NCBI RefSeq assembly: GCF_040256645.1
Contig: NZ_CP158281.1
Location: forward strand, 3,100,001-3,164,000
DNA length: 64,000 nt
Origin: Brevibacterium sp. CBA3109
Lineage (GTDB): Bacteria; Actinomycetota; Actinomycetes; Actinomycetales; Brevibacteriaceae
Reading direction: 5' to 3'
Shown here piece by piece: positions 55,945-64,000 of the stretch. Under the pieces are notes generated by a model. That model saw nothing but the letters and a program-made list of their open reading frames with translations, was not told the origin of the DNA and searched no databases. Both the position numbers and the translations under genes were made by a program. Every line of letters begins with the position of its first letter. Positions within the stretch are counted from its first letter, which is position 1.

Positions 55945-56710
55945 AGGCCCCCGGCGCCTCGATGTTGGCGGCATGGCCAGCGTTGGGGATGACCGCCGAT
56001 GAGCCGAGCGGAGCCAGGCCTGCGGATGCGGCTGCGTGCGATGAGGGCCAGTGCTCGCTCTCGGCTCCGGCGACGAAGAGCACAGGCACGTCGGCGCCTT
56101 CGATCACGGAACGCCAATCGGCCTTCGCATGGTCGCCCAGCAGACCCAGCTCGCCACGGCTGAGCTTGTGATCCACACCCTTCATGGCCTTGAGCAGACG
56201 CACCATGCGCCTGCCTCGCTTCCAGACGGGGGTGCCATGCCCCGTGGGAGGAATGCCCTCGGCGAAGTAGGTGTCGACGTTGGACTCCTCGTAGCCGTAA
56301 TACCCGTGCGGCCAGTCAGCGGTGTTGAGCATCTTAGGCGTCTGGTCGACGACAGCGATTCCGGTGATGCGATCGGCACCGAACTGGGAGAGATAGGACC
56401 AGATGGTGTTGCCGCCCATGGATCCGCCCACGAGCAGAACATTTCGCAGATCCAAAGCCTCGAGAACTTGTGCCACGTCCTGACCACGCCGCTCCATGGT
56501 CACACCAGACTTGGGGTGGTCGGCACCTCCGTGGCCGCGCAGGTCAACTGAGAACACCTCGTATCCAGCCTGTGCCAACGGTTGAACCTGGTAGCGCCAG
56601 CTGGTCGCCGGTGCCTTGAACCCCGCCAGCAGCATCACGGGGCGACCGGCGGGGTCTCCGGTCTGCGTGTACTCGAGACTGACGCCGTCATCGGCAATGA
56701 TTGCGGTCAC
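55907..56710 (-). CDS. alpha/beta hydrolase
   Basis: A 267-residue alpha/beta hydrolase. The oxyanion region is PVMLLAGFKAPATSWRYQV, the nucleophile elbow VLLVGGSMGGNTIW (Ser), and the His is in VIPNAGHAANIEAPGAF; VDLRGHGGADHP is a standard strand 4 loop. Substrate unknown; an esterase or lactone hydrolase is likely. It is followed by the AlkD-like gene in the opposite direction. Confidence 0.87.
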   Translation of the reverse strand: MTAIIADDGVSLEYTQTGDPAGRPVMLLAGFKAPATSWRYQVQPLAQAGYEVFSVDLRGHGGADHPKSGVTMERRGQDVAQVLEALDLRNVLLVGGSMGGNTIWSYLSQFGADRITGIAVVDQTPKMLNTADWPHGYYGYEESNVDTYFAEGIPPTGHGTPVWKRGRRMVRLLKAMKGVDHKLSRGELGLLGDHAKADWRSVIEGADVPVLFVAGAESEHWPSSHAAASAGLAPLGSSAVIPNAGHAANIEAPGAFNQILLDFAESL

Positions 56711-56796
56711 GGTTCAATCCTAGCGCTGGACTCCCCGGGAGTCGGGGTCCGCAATGACTATGCCGTTCTCCGGACTTCGAGGGTGAACTCATAAAA

Positions 56797-56835
56797 GAAG
56801 CCCCTCGCCAGCTGTTCCTGCTGGTGAGGGGCTTC
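56797..56835 (-). terminator. terminator of tRNA-Arg
   Basis: On the minus strand GAAGCCCCTCACCAGC and GCTGGCGAGGGGCTTC form a 16-bp stem with a 7-nt loop and one G-T pair, followed by TTTTAT. Confidence 0.85.
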
Positions 56836-56842
56836 CCTACTG

Positions 56843-56915
56843 TGCGCCACGAGGGATTCGAACCCCCAACCTTCTGATCCGTAGTCAGATGCTCTATCCG
56901 TTGAGCTAGTGGCGC
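56843..56915 (-). tRNA. tRNA-Arg (anticodon ACG)
   Basis: A 73-nt cloverleaf: acceptor GCGCCAC/GTGGCGC, D-arm GCTC/GAGC, anticodon stem TCTGA/TCAGA around loop CTACGGA (anticodon ACG), and a T-arm with TTCGAAT. The discriminator is A and CCA is not encoded. A terminator lies eight bases downstream. Confidence 0.96.
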
Positions 56916-57308
56916 ATGTCGCCCGGACTCTCGCCCTGCAACTCGATCAACTATACACACCAAAATCACCCAAGCTCAAATTCGACGGAAGTGCGCTTCG
57001 CCACATTCGCGGATTCGGAGAATCCTAGACCTCAGGCCCGTCTCAACGGACCTTTGATACGAGCGAACTGGCGAGAATACTGAGGTCACTGCCTTCATGA
57101 AACTGCACCTTTTGCAAAGAAGCATCATGCGTATGCAAAAACACATCATTGCTTTGATCTATGTGCGTCTTTAGAGGTGGTGTTGTGACCCAATGCACAT
57201 CTTCCGAGAACTCAAAACCAGGATTTTCCGGTCCGTCCGAGCCCTACGGTGGAGATGTACCAGCCGACAGGCGGAACCCCGTAATCCCGATTGACCAGGA
57301 GACCACTC
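56916..57308. other. 393-bp region between tRNA-Arg and pckG
   Basis: No gene is supported. The left third holds the tRNA promoter on the minus strand, with an AT-rich patch at 56950-56965. The right part holds the pckG control region with the direct repeats at 57111-57152. Confidence 0.55.
57111..57152 (+). promoter_or_regulatory. two 21-bp direct repeats upstream of pckG
   Basis: Two adjacent 21-bp units (57111-57131 and 57132-57152) share TGCAAA, then CACATCAT or AGCATCAT. The first holds the palindrome TTTGCAAA. They lie about 160 bp before the pckG start and look like tandem regulator sites. Confidence 0.5.
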
Positions 57309-59141
57309 ATGACTGTCCTCGACCATGACGTCGTCGCTGACCAGCTGAAGAACGCACCGACCGATAGCGAGCCGGTGCTTTCGTTCGTCAGCAGGGTCGC
57401 CACCCTCACCACTCCAGACGATATCGTCTGGGTCGATGGTTCGGATGAGCAGAAGGCCACCATCGCCGACCAGCTCGTCGAAGCCGGCACCATCGTTCGC
57501 CTGACCGGCACCAAGGACTCATTCTACGCGGCCTCCGACCCCGAGGACGTCGCCCGCGTGGAGGGCCGCACCTACATCTGCTCCGTCGAGGAGAAGGATG
57601 CCGGGGCGCTCAACAACTGGATGGCTCCGGCCGAGATGAGGGAGACCCTCAAGCCGCTCTTCGACGGTTCGATGCGCGGACGCACCATGTACGTCATCCC
57701 GTTCGTGATGGGACATGCTGAGGCCGACCAGCCGATGTTCGGCATCGAGCTCACCGATTCCCCCTACGTTGTCCTCTCCATGCTCGTCATGGCGCGTTCG
57801 GGCAAGACCGCCCTCGACGCGATCGTGGCCAATGGCGGCACCTTCGTCGAGTGTGTGCACTCGGTCGGCGCTCCGCTCGAAGCCGGGCAGGAGGACGTCG
57901 CCTGGCCCTGCAACCCCACCAAATACATCACTCACTTCCCCGAAGAGCGCTCCATCTGGTCCTTCGGCTCCGGCTACGGCGGCAACGCGCTGCTCGGCAA
58001 GAAGTGCTACGCGCTGCGCATCGCTTCGTCGATCGCCCGTGATGAAGGCTGGTTGGCCGAGCACATGCTCATCCTCAAGCTGACGAGCCCGGAAGGCGAG
58101 GTCAAGTACATCGCCGCCGCATTCCCTTCGGCCTGCGGCAAGACCAACCTCGCCATGATCGAGCCCACCATTCCCGGCTGGAAGGCCGAGACCCTGGGCG
58201 ACGACATCGCCTGGATGCGCTTCGGCGACGACGGCCAGCTCTACGCCGTCAACCCTGAGTTCGGTCTCTTCGGAGTCGCCCCGGGCACCGGCTACACCAC
58301 CAACCCGACCGCGATGCGGGCCATCGAAGCCGGCGGAAACATCTTCACCAACGTCGCCCTGACCGACGACGGTGATGTGTGGTGGGAGGGCAAGACGGAC
58401 GAGAAGCCAGCTCACCTCACCGACTGGCGCGGCAACGACTGGACGCCTGATTCCGAGACCCCAGCCGCTCACCCGAATTCGCGCTTCTGCACCCCGATCG
58501 CCAACGTTCCGACGCTGGCTCCTGAGTGGACGAACCCGAACGGCGTGCCGATCTCGGCAATCCTCTTCGGCGGCCGCCGCAAGACGACCATGCCGCTCGT
58601 GACTGAGACCAAGGACTGGAACCACGGTGTCTTCATGGGCTCGGTGCTCTCCTCAGAGACCACCGCTGCCGCCACCGGAGCCGTCGGCGTCGTTCGTCGC
58701 GATCCCATGGCGATGCGTCCGTTCATCGGCTACAACGTCGGTGACTACCTGCAGCACTGGCTCGACATCGGAAACACCGAGGGCGCCCAGCTGCCGAAGA
58801 TCTTCTACGTGAACTGGTTCCGCCGCGACGAGGACAACTCGTTCCTGTGGCCAGGCTTCTCCGAGAACTCACGGGTTCTCAAGTGGGTCTTCGAGCGCGT
58901 CACCGGCACCGCCGACGCCGTCGAGAGCCCGCTCGGCCTGACCCCAGTCGAAGGCGGCCTGGACACCGAGGGACTCGACTTCACCGACGAGCAGCTGCGC
59001 AAGGCACTTGAGATCAAGCCCGAGGAATGGCAGACCGAGCTCGGACTCATCGAAGACTGGTATGAGCAGCTCGGCGATTCGGTACCTGCCGAACTCCGCG
59101 CTGAGGTCGACAACCTGCGCAATCGCCTGGGCCTCGCCTGA
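57309..59141 (+). CDS. pckG: GTP-dependent phosphoenolpyruvate carboxykinase
   Basis: A 610-residue GTP-type PEPCK that converts oxaloacetate and GTP to PEP, GDP and CO2. The kinase-1a P-loop is [15 protein letters not shown] with the reactive Cys, the PEPCK-specific segments are [11 protein letters not shown] and [14 protein letters not shown], and metal-binding Asp is in [10 protein letters not shown]. The ATG 57309 follows AGGAG; an upstream extension of six residues is unlikely. The upstream direct repeats suggest carbon-source control. Confidence 0.95.
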   Translation: MTVLDHDVVADQLKNAPTDSEPVLSFVSRVATLTTPDDIVWVDGSDEQKATIADQLVEAGTIVRLTGTKDSFYAASDPEDVARVEGRTYICSVEEKDAGALNNWMAPAEMRETLKPLFDGSMRGRTMYVIPFVMGHAEADQPMFGIELTDSPYVVLSMLVMARSGKTALDAIVANGGTFVECVHSVGAPLEAGQEDVAWPCNPTKYITHFPEERSIWSFGSGYGGNALLGKKCYALRIASSIARDEGWLAEHMLILKLTSPEGEVKYIAAAFPSACGKTNLAMIEPTIPGWKAETLGDDIAWMRFGDDGQLYAVNPEFGLFGVAPGTGYTTNPTAMRAIEAGGNIFTNVALTDDGDVWWEGKTDEKPAHLTDWRGNDWTPDSETPAAHPNSRFCTPIANVPTLAPEWTNPNGVPISAILFGGRRKTTMPLVTETKDWNHGVFMGSVLSSETTAAATGAVGVVRRDPMAMRPFIGYNVGDYLQHWLDIGNTEGAQLPKIFYVNWFRRDEDNSFLWPGFSENSRVLKWVFERVTGTADAVESPLGLTPVEGGLDTEGLDFTDEQLRKALEIKPEEWQTELGLIEDWYEQLGDSVPAELRAEVDNLRNRLGLA

Positions 59142-59603
59142 GTCTTCGAGTCGCTGAGTCTTTGCCTCGTTGAGTTGCTGCGTCGCTGAGTTGTTGCGTC
59201 GCTGACTGAGTGAGGTTCTGAACCGCACAGAGAATCCCCCAACCATCGCCGAGGTGGTTGGGGGATTTTCATGTGCGAGGAAGCGGCGTCCTCGGGGATC
59301 AGCGCATCACCTACCGGGAGCACCGATGAACACCTTTGCAGATGTAGGACGAGATGCTCCGGGGAAGACATGCAGAGCTAGCGGTTGCGAATGTGACCTT
59401 CACGGGCGAATGTCACCGTGAACATCAGGGGAGGCATCCACTCGGCGTTCAGGCTTGTCTGCCCGGAGGAATGCAGAGAGCGTGCGGGCCGGTCCGACAG
59501 CCGATGCAACAGCACCGTGGAGCATAGGCTCCGCAACCGTCGCGGAATACCGGCCGCTCCAACGCCGTGAAGTGCGGGAATGCAATGAAGGTCAGAGACG
59601 CAC
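59142..59603. other. 462-bp region downstream of pckG
   Basis: No gene is supported. Just after pckG (59150-59215) is a low-complexity run of GTCGCTGAGT-like units. The terminator is at 59233-59267. Near 59390-59415, TTCACGG/CCGTGAA form a small inverted repeat flanked by two GCGAATGT copies. Frames here lie across the small membrane-protein gene and have no recognisable product. Confidence 0.5.
59233..59267 (+). terminator. terminator of pckG
   Basis: AATCCCCCAACCA and TGGTTGGGGGATT form a perfect 13-bp stem with a 9-nt loop, ending in TTTTC. Confidence 0.85.
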
Positions 59604-59837
59604 TCAGGCGCCGTGGAGTGCCGGGACGATCAGGTAGACGCCGACGAGCACAACGATGCTGCAGACGCCGAACACTGCCCAGTAGCCGAGCCTGAGCAGG
59701 GGTTTGCTCTGGCCTTCGGCAGCCAGGTCGACGTGGACTGCCCGCATCCGCACTGCACTGGAGAAGAGCGTGATGACCACGATCGCTGACACCCAGGTCG
59801 CGACCGCAACGATGAGGAAAGAGCTCCATTCGATCAT
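59604..59837 (-). CDS. small two-helix membrane protein coupled to PiT
   Basis: A 77-residue protein with two hydrophobic segments (SSFLIVAVATWVSAIVVITL and LGYWAVFGVCSIVVLVGVYL) separated by a polar loop with several charged residues. It overlaps the end of the PiT gene by ATGA, so the two are made together. I know no named function; the coupling suggests an accessory or assembly subunit for the transporter. Confidence 0.75.
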   Translation of the reverse strand: MIEWSSFLIVAVATWVSAIVVITLFSSAVRMRAVHVDLAAEGQSKPLLRLGYWAVFGVCSIVVLVGVYLIVPALHGA

Positions 59838-61210
59838 TTCGAATCTCCCTTGTCTGCGTGTGCCCCGTCAGCATCTGTCTCCGCCGCAGGATTGCGCACA
59901 GCGCTGGAGCCGGAGTTGGTACCCACAGCGGAACTGGCGCCGTCGTCAAGGCCAGCACCGGACTTCGCATCCACTCTGTCAGCAAGTCGCTGATCTCGGG
60001 CTTCGATGCGAGAGGCACGCTTCATGGCTGCCCGCTTGCGGTTGCGGTCCTTGCGCAGCTTGCGCTTACGACCGCGGATCCCCACGGCCTCGCCGACGGT
60101 GTCGAAGTTCGAGAGCTCGGGATCTGCGACCTTGCGTGAGCTGAGGAAGATCCAGAGGACTGCGACGACCGCGATGACTGTGTCGACGATAACGCCGATG
60201 GTGCCGAGGTGCGCGATGCCTGCTGCGATGCCACCGACGATTCCGGCCGCCGGGATGGTCAGCAGCCAACCCGATGCGATGCGCCCGGCAGTGGACCACT
60301 TCACGTCCGCACCCTTGCGGCCCAGACCGGAGCCGACCACCGAACCGGACGCCACCTGCGTCGTCGACAGGGCGAAGCCGAGGTGGGAAGAGGCGAGGAT
60401 GGCCGCGGCCGTCGAGGTTTCGGCAGCCAGTCCCTGAGCAGGCTTGACGGTGGTGAGCTTGGTGCCGAGGGTGTCGATGATCCGCCATCCGCCGATATAA
60501 GTTCCCAGGGCGATCGCCAACGCGCAAGCTCCGATCACCCAGAGGTGAGGACCGGTTCCGTGGTCCTGCAGATTCGCGGACACGAGCACCAGGGTGATGA
60601 CGCCCATGGTCTTCTGCGCATCGTTGGTTCCGTGTGCCAGAGCCACGAGCGAGGAGCTGAAGATCTGCCCGTATTTGAACGGTGCCCGGTGAGCGGTCTT
60701 GCCTTCGCCATTGCGTCGTGTGATGGCATAGGCCAGGCGCGTGCACAGATAGGCACCCACACCTGCAATGATCGGAGCAGCGAGTGCAGGCAGGACCACT
60801 TTGGACAAGAAGACGCCGAAGTCGACGGAGTTGAGGCCCGCGCCGATGATCGCGGCACCGATCAGCCCCCCGAACAGTGCATGTGAGGACGACGACGGCA
60901 GGCCGAAGCGCCACGTCGCCATGTTCCAGATGATCGCACCGATGAGGCCGGCAAGGATGAAGTCCGGAGTGATCTGGACTCCCCCATCGCCCTCTTTGAT
61001 GATGCCCCCGGAGATGGTCTTAGCCACCTCGGTGGACAGGAAGGCGCCGACGAGGTTGAGCACTGCCGCCAGGGTGACCGCCGTCTTTGGCTTGATCGCT
61101 CCTGTGGCGATCGGAGTCGCCATGGCATTGGCTGTGTCGTGAAAACCGTTGGTGAAGTCAAAGAACAGTGCCAGCACGATGACCAGCACAACGACGAAGA
61201 TGATTTCCAC
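59834..61210 (-). CDS. PiT-family phosphate transporter (long form)
   Basis: A 458-residue phosphate permease with about ten helices. The canonical PiT signatures are present twice: FDFTNGFHDTANAMATPIATGA and VALAHGTNDAQKTMGVITL. A basic, Arg/Lys-rich C-terminal tail of about 80 residues follows the last helix. It has no DUF47 partner, unlike the other PiT in the window, but is coupled to a 77-residue membrane protein. It probably works as a metal-phosphate/proton symporter. Confidence 0.93.
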   Translation of the reverse strand: MEIIFVVVLVIVLALFFDFTNGFHDTANAMATPIATGAIKPKTAVTLAAVLNLVGAFLSTEVAKTISGGIIKEGDGGVQITPDFILAGLIGAIIWNMATWRFGLPSSSSHALFGGLIGAAIIGAGLNSVDFGVFLSKVVLPALAAPIIAGVGAYLCTRLAYAITRRNGEGKTAHRAPFKYGQIFSSSLVALAHGTNDAQKTMGVITLVLVSANLQDHGTGPHLWVIGACALAIALGTYIGGWRIIDTLGTKLTTVKPAQGLAAETSTAAAILASSHLGFALSTTQVASGSVVGSGLGRKGADVKWSTAGRIASGWLLTIPAAGIVGGIAAGIAHLGTIGVIVDTVIAVVAVLWIFLSSRKVADPELSNFDTVGEAVGIRGRKRKLRKDRNRKRAAMKRASRIEARDQRLADRVDAKSGAGLDDGASSAVGTNSGSSAVRNPAAETDADGAHADKGDSK

Positions 61211-61436
61211 TAAGCGACCTTGAACGTAGACACAATTCGGACCGTGGATGATTTAGCTGGCGGGCAGCGACCTCAATCAGCAAAAAGTCTACCGCCTATT
61301 CCCCCGAATCTTCACCTACAGTTCCGCGCTGCTGCGCTTAGGACACCCGGCGTTCACTTGTGAGCTGGGGGAATGTGCCCCCATCAGGCGAGAGAATGTA
61401 TCGACGTTCACACTCGACCTGATGAGGACACGCTTG

Positions 61437-62882
61437 TCAGACGACGTATTCGTCGGCGACGCTCAGCGCTTCATCGAGCACCTCGAGACCGAATCGCACG
61501 TCTGTATCGGGGGTGTTCAGTGGTGGGACGACATGGATCCGGTTGAAGTTCGCGAATGGAAGCACCCCACCTGACTTCATCGCCGCAATCACCCGATTCA
61601 TCTCCGGAGAGCTGCCGCCGTAAGCCGCCAGTGGTTCACGCGTGGTCCGGTCCTTGACCAGCTCAACGGCCCAGAAGCACCCCATTCCGCGAACGTCTCC
61701 GATCGAAGGGTGACGCTGCGCCATCTCGTGCAGCGCCGGCCCGATGATGTCGCGGCCGAGGCGCTCGGCGTTGCCGATCATTCCCTCGTCGTCCATCGCA
61801 TTGATGGTGGCGACTGCTGCGGCGCAGGCCAGTGGGTGGCCCGAATAGGTCAGACCGCCGGGGTAGACACGGTCACGGAAGGTCTCGAAGATCGCATCCG
61901 AGATCACGACTCCGCCCAGTGGCACATAGCCCGAGTTCACGCCCTTGGCGAAGGTGATGAGGTCCGGGGTGACATCCCAATGGTCGACGGCGAACCAGCG
62001 TCCGGTGCGGCCGAAGCCGGCCATCACCTCGTCGGCGATGTAGACGATGCCGTAGCGGGCCGTCAGTTCCCGCACCCCTTCGAGGTATCCGGCTGGAGGT
62101 CCGTAGATTCCGGCCGTCCCGGGCACAGTCTCGAGGATGAGCGCGGCGATGTTGCTCGGCCCCTCCAAGGTGATCATGTCCTCGAGGTGCTGCAGTGCCC
62201 GCTGCGTCTCCTCCGCCTCGGTGGTGGCGCCGAAGTACGAACGGTACTGGTAGGCGGGCATGAAGTGAACGATGCCCTCGGCCGAGTAGTCGCTGGCGAA
62301 GCGACGCGGGTCGCCTGTGGCGTTGACTGCCAGCTGGGTGCCGCCGTGGTAGCTGCGGTAGGCGGAGAGGACCTTGGTCCGCCCGGTGTGCAGGCGCGCC
62401 ATGCGGATCGCGTGCTCGTTCGCGTCGGCGCCGCCGTTGGTGAAGAACACGTGGTCGAGGTCGCCTGGCGCCCGATCGGTGATGAGTCGAGCCGCTTCTG
62501 AGCGGGCATCATTGACGTGCTGCGGGGCAATCGTGCATAGCTTCGCCGCCTGCTCCTGGATCGCTGCGACGACCCTCGGGTGCTGGTGCCCGATGTTCGT
62601 GTTCACCAGCTGCGAAGACATGTCGAGCAGCTTCTGCCCCTCTCCGTCCCAGATATAGGGGCCTTCGGCAGCCAGAATGGTCATCGGGTCGAAGGGTCCC
62701 TGTGCCTGCCAGGAATGGAAGACGTGTGCCCGGTCGAGGTCATGAGCCCGCTGACCCACGCGTACCTGGTCAGCGGTGAACGCCCGTTCGCCGTGATCCA
62801 GATCCACGTCGTGCTTCGAGCCGTCGGAGTTGGATTCGTTGACCTCATGGTCGAGTTCTTCGTTAGCACTGATCGCAGTCAT
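61437..62882 (-). CDS. class III PLP-dependent aminotransferase
   Basis: A 481-residue fold-type I aminotransferase. It has HVFFTNGGADANEHAIRMARL, the PLP Asp in VYIADEVMAGFGRTGRWFA and the Schiff-base Lys in LITFAKGVNSGYVPLGGV. It is of the omega-aminotransferase kind (taurine-, beta-alanine- or diamine-pyruvate) more than GabT-like; the substrate is not fixed by sequence. The N-terminal 45 residues are acidic and atypical, so a start nearer 62770 cannot be excluded. It is divergent from a PucR regulator. Confidence 0.88.
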   Translation of the reverse strand: MTAISANEELDHEVNESNSDGSKHDVDLDHGERAFTADQVRVGQRAHDLDRAHVFHSWQAQGPFDPMTILAAEGPYIWDGEGQKLLDMSSQLVNTNIGHQHPRVVAAIQEQAAKLCTIAPQHVNDARSEAARLITDRAPGDLDHVFFTNGGADANEHAIRMARLHTGRTKVLSAYRSYHGGTQLAVNATGDPRRFASDYSAEGIVHFMPAYQYRSYFGATTEAEETQRALQHLEDMITLEGPSNIAALILETVPGTAGIYGPPAGYLEGVRELTARYGIVYIADEVMAGFGRTGRWFAVDHWDVTPDLITFAKGVNSGYVPLGGVVISDAIFETFRDRVYPGGLTYSGHPLACAAAVATINAMDDEGMIGNAERLGRDIIGPALHEMAQRHPSIGDVRGMGCFWAVELVKDRTTREPLAAYGGSSPEMNRVIAAMKSGGVLPFANFNRIHVVPPLNTPDTDVRFGLEVLDEALSVADEYVV

Positions 62883-63017
62883 GACGTGCCATCCTTTCGC
62901 TTTTCATTTCATATCGCCGAGGTGGGTCAGTCCGCCGAGGTGGCCCTGATTCTTCAATGGTGAGTCAGCTGAACTCGAATCACCATGAACACCCTGTCAA
63001 CATATGTCGTTTCAGAC

Positions 63018-63030
63018 TTACACTGTGTAA
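63018..63030. promoter_or_regulatory. palindrome in the aminotransferase-pucR divergent promoter
   Basis: TTACACTGTGTAA has TTACAC/GTGTAA arms around one base. It lies 37 bp before the PucR start and 136 bp before the aminotransferase start, and is a likely PucR-family operator. Confidence 0.5.
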
Positions 63031-63066
63031 ATCACGCGATCTCAAACCGGCGAAAGGAAACGCACA

Positions 63067-64000
63067 TTGGACGTCTGGTCACAGCGAGCACCCGATCTGA
63101 CGATCGCGGGCCTGCTCGACGTCGACGAGATCCGCCGTGGCGATCCCGAAGTCGTAGCCGGTGGTGACCAGCTGGGACGTGCGGTGAGATGGGTGCACAT
63201 CGCCGATTCGGAGAATGTCGCACAGTTCCTCGAAGGCGGTGAACTCGTGCTCAGCACCGGCTTGTCCTACCGGTCTTCACCGGAATCGACCGCGAATTTC
63301 TTCGATCAGCTCGAATCAGCTTCCGCCTCCGGCGCTGTCATCGAACTCATCCATGACGATGGCCGACCTGATGACGAAGCCATCGAAACCGTACGCGCTG
63401 CCGCCCGTGATCGTGAGATCCCGATCGTGATTCTGCGCCACCGCATCAAGTTCGTCCGCGTCACGGAGCTCGCCCACCAGGAACTGCTCAATCGCCAGCT
63501 GGCCCGCGTTGAGCATGCGCGCACGGTCCACGAGGCCTTCACACAGTTGAGTCTGGAGAGTGCTGGAGCCCAGGACATCGTCGATCGAACGGCGGATCTG
63601 CTGGGCTCACCCGTCATACTCGAAGACGTCGGACATCGACTGCTCGCCTACGCCGGTGACACACCCTCGTCACGCACTGAGCAACACGAAAGCACGGGGA
63701 CGGACCACCTCGGCGAGGGCAGCGGGCACGGGCAGCGGTGGCTGCAGACCCCGGTGGGACTGCGAGATCGACGGTGGGGCCGCCTTCTGGCGCCGGGGCG
63801 TCTGGGAACTGACGAGGCGGCCGTGCAGGTCATCGAGCGCGCCGCACAGACTCTGACTCTGGCGAGGATGGCCGAACGCGACGAACAGGACCTCCTCGTT
63901 GCGGCTCAGGGCGGATTGGTCCGCGACATCATCGAATCGGCAGACGTCGACGAGAAGCAGGTCCGAGATCGGGCGGCGGACCTTGGCTTCACACCACGAG
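63067..64000 (+). CDS. PucR-family regulator, C-terminus cut by window edge
   Basis: 311 codons are visible from a TTG at 63067 behind AAAGGAAA to the right edge. The N-terminal PucR domain is clear: LTIAGLLDVDEIRRGDPEVVAGG, VRWVHIADSENVAQFLEGGELVLSTG and a helical segment HRIKFVRVTELAHQELLNRQL. A ligand-sensing region follows; the C-terminal helix-turn-helix is outside the window. It is divergent from the aminotransferase gene across a 184-bp region with a palindrome, so it probably controls that gene in response to its amine substrate. Confidence 0.88.
   Translation, partial: MDVWSQRAPDLTIAGLLDVDEIRRGDPEVVAGGDQLGRAVRWVHIADSENVAQFLEGGELVLSTGLSYRSSPESTANFFDQLESASASGAVIELIHDDGRPDDEAIETVRAAARDREIPIVILRHRIKFVRVTELAHQELLNRQLARVEHARTVHEAFTQLSLESAGAQDIVDRTADLLGSPVILEDVGHRLLAYAGDTPSSRTEQHESTGTDHLGEGSGHGQRWLQTPVGLRDRRWGRLLAPGRLGTDEAAVQVIERAAQTLTLARMAERDEQDLLVAAQGGLVRDIIESADVDEKQVRDRAADLGFTPR

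Noticed and set aside
57111-57152. CRISPR-like direct repeats upstream of pckG
   Set aside because: Only two adjacent imperfect units with no spacer between them and no cas genes in the window.

Overview
This 64 kb window is a typical chromosomal stretch of a high-GC actinobacterium. A mycothiol synthase gene (mshD), a GlnR-type orphan regulator, GTG/TTG starts, PucR regulators and an actinobacterial PHO box upstream of pstS all support this. Overall the gene set looks most like Brevibacterium (Micrococcales); that genus call is inference. I see no insertion sequence, prophage, CRISPR array or rRNA. Two tRNA genes are present (Lys-UUU and Arg-ACG).

Layout. 1-2.5 kb: gabT with a PucR-type regulator cut by the left edge. 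2.7-5.6 kb: ygfZ, a nitrobindin-like gene, a 38-residue membrane peptide and a polytopic membrane protein. 5.7-15.3 kb: glnR-mshD-ppk1-mutT1, then a PHO box and pstS-C-A-B, with a perfect hairpin between pstS and pstC. 15.4-18.4 kb: a PadR regulator with a palindromic operator, a UbiB/ABC1 kinase-like protein and a DUF4383 protein. 18.4-20.1 kb: a PiT phosphate transporter with its DUF47 partner and a highly structured leader. 20.4-24.9 kb: conserved hypotheticals, tRNA-Lys, PspC, a broken small gene, an FAD monooxygenase and a GNAT protein. 24.9-30.3 kb: a translationally coupled MurNAc/anhydro-MurNAc recycling operon under a GntR regulator. 30.5-32.4 kb: a YghZ-like aldo/keto reductase and a DedA-like protein. 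32.4-36.0 kb: an accessory segment (MetX-like hydrolase, zinc alcohol dehydrogenase, about 0.9 kb of gene debris) whose two genes share an operator-like motif. 36.0-41.9 kb: XRE protein, GAPDH, GlxA-type regulator, AhpD-like protein, class C serine hydrolase and an SRPBCC protein. 41.8-49.1 kb: a PQQ-repeat lipoprotein, ChrA, and a LuxR/HisKA_3 two-component system beside an MMPL transporter. 49.2-56.7 kb: nicotinamidase, DoxX, CPBP protease, APC permease, argG, an AlkD-like protein and an alpha/beta hydrolase. 56.8-61.2 kb: tRNA-Arg, pckG, and a second PiT with a small coupled membrane protein. 61.4-64 kb: a class III aminotransferase divergent from a PucR regulator cut by the right edge.

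How it works together. The dominant theme is phosphate: high-affinity Pst, two low-affinity PiT systems, DUF47 and polyphosphate kinase lie within about 54 kb, next to the nitrogen regulator GlnR. A second theme is cell-wall sugar salvage: a sodium symporter, AnmK, a BadF-type sugar kinase and MurQ all converge on GlcNAc-6-phosphate. A third is that both ends of the window carry a PLP aminotransferase paired with a PucR regulator. No clearly new defence or mobile system was found. The best candidates for new biology are the structured leader before DUF47-pit, the symporter of the MurNAc operon, the shared TAAC-N5-GTTA operator in the accessory segment, and the tiny membrane peptide coupled to nitrobindin-ygfZ.
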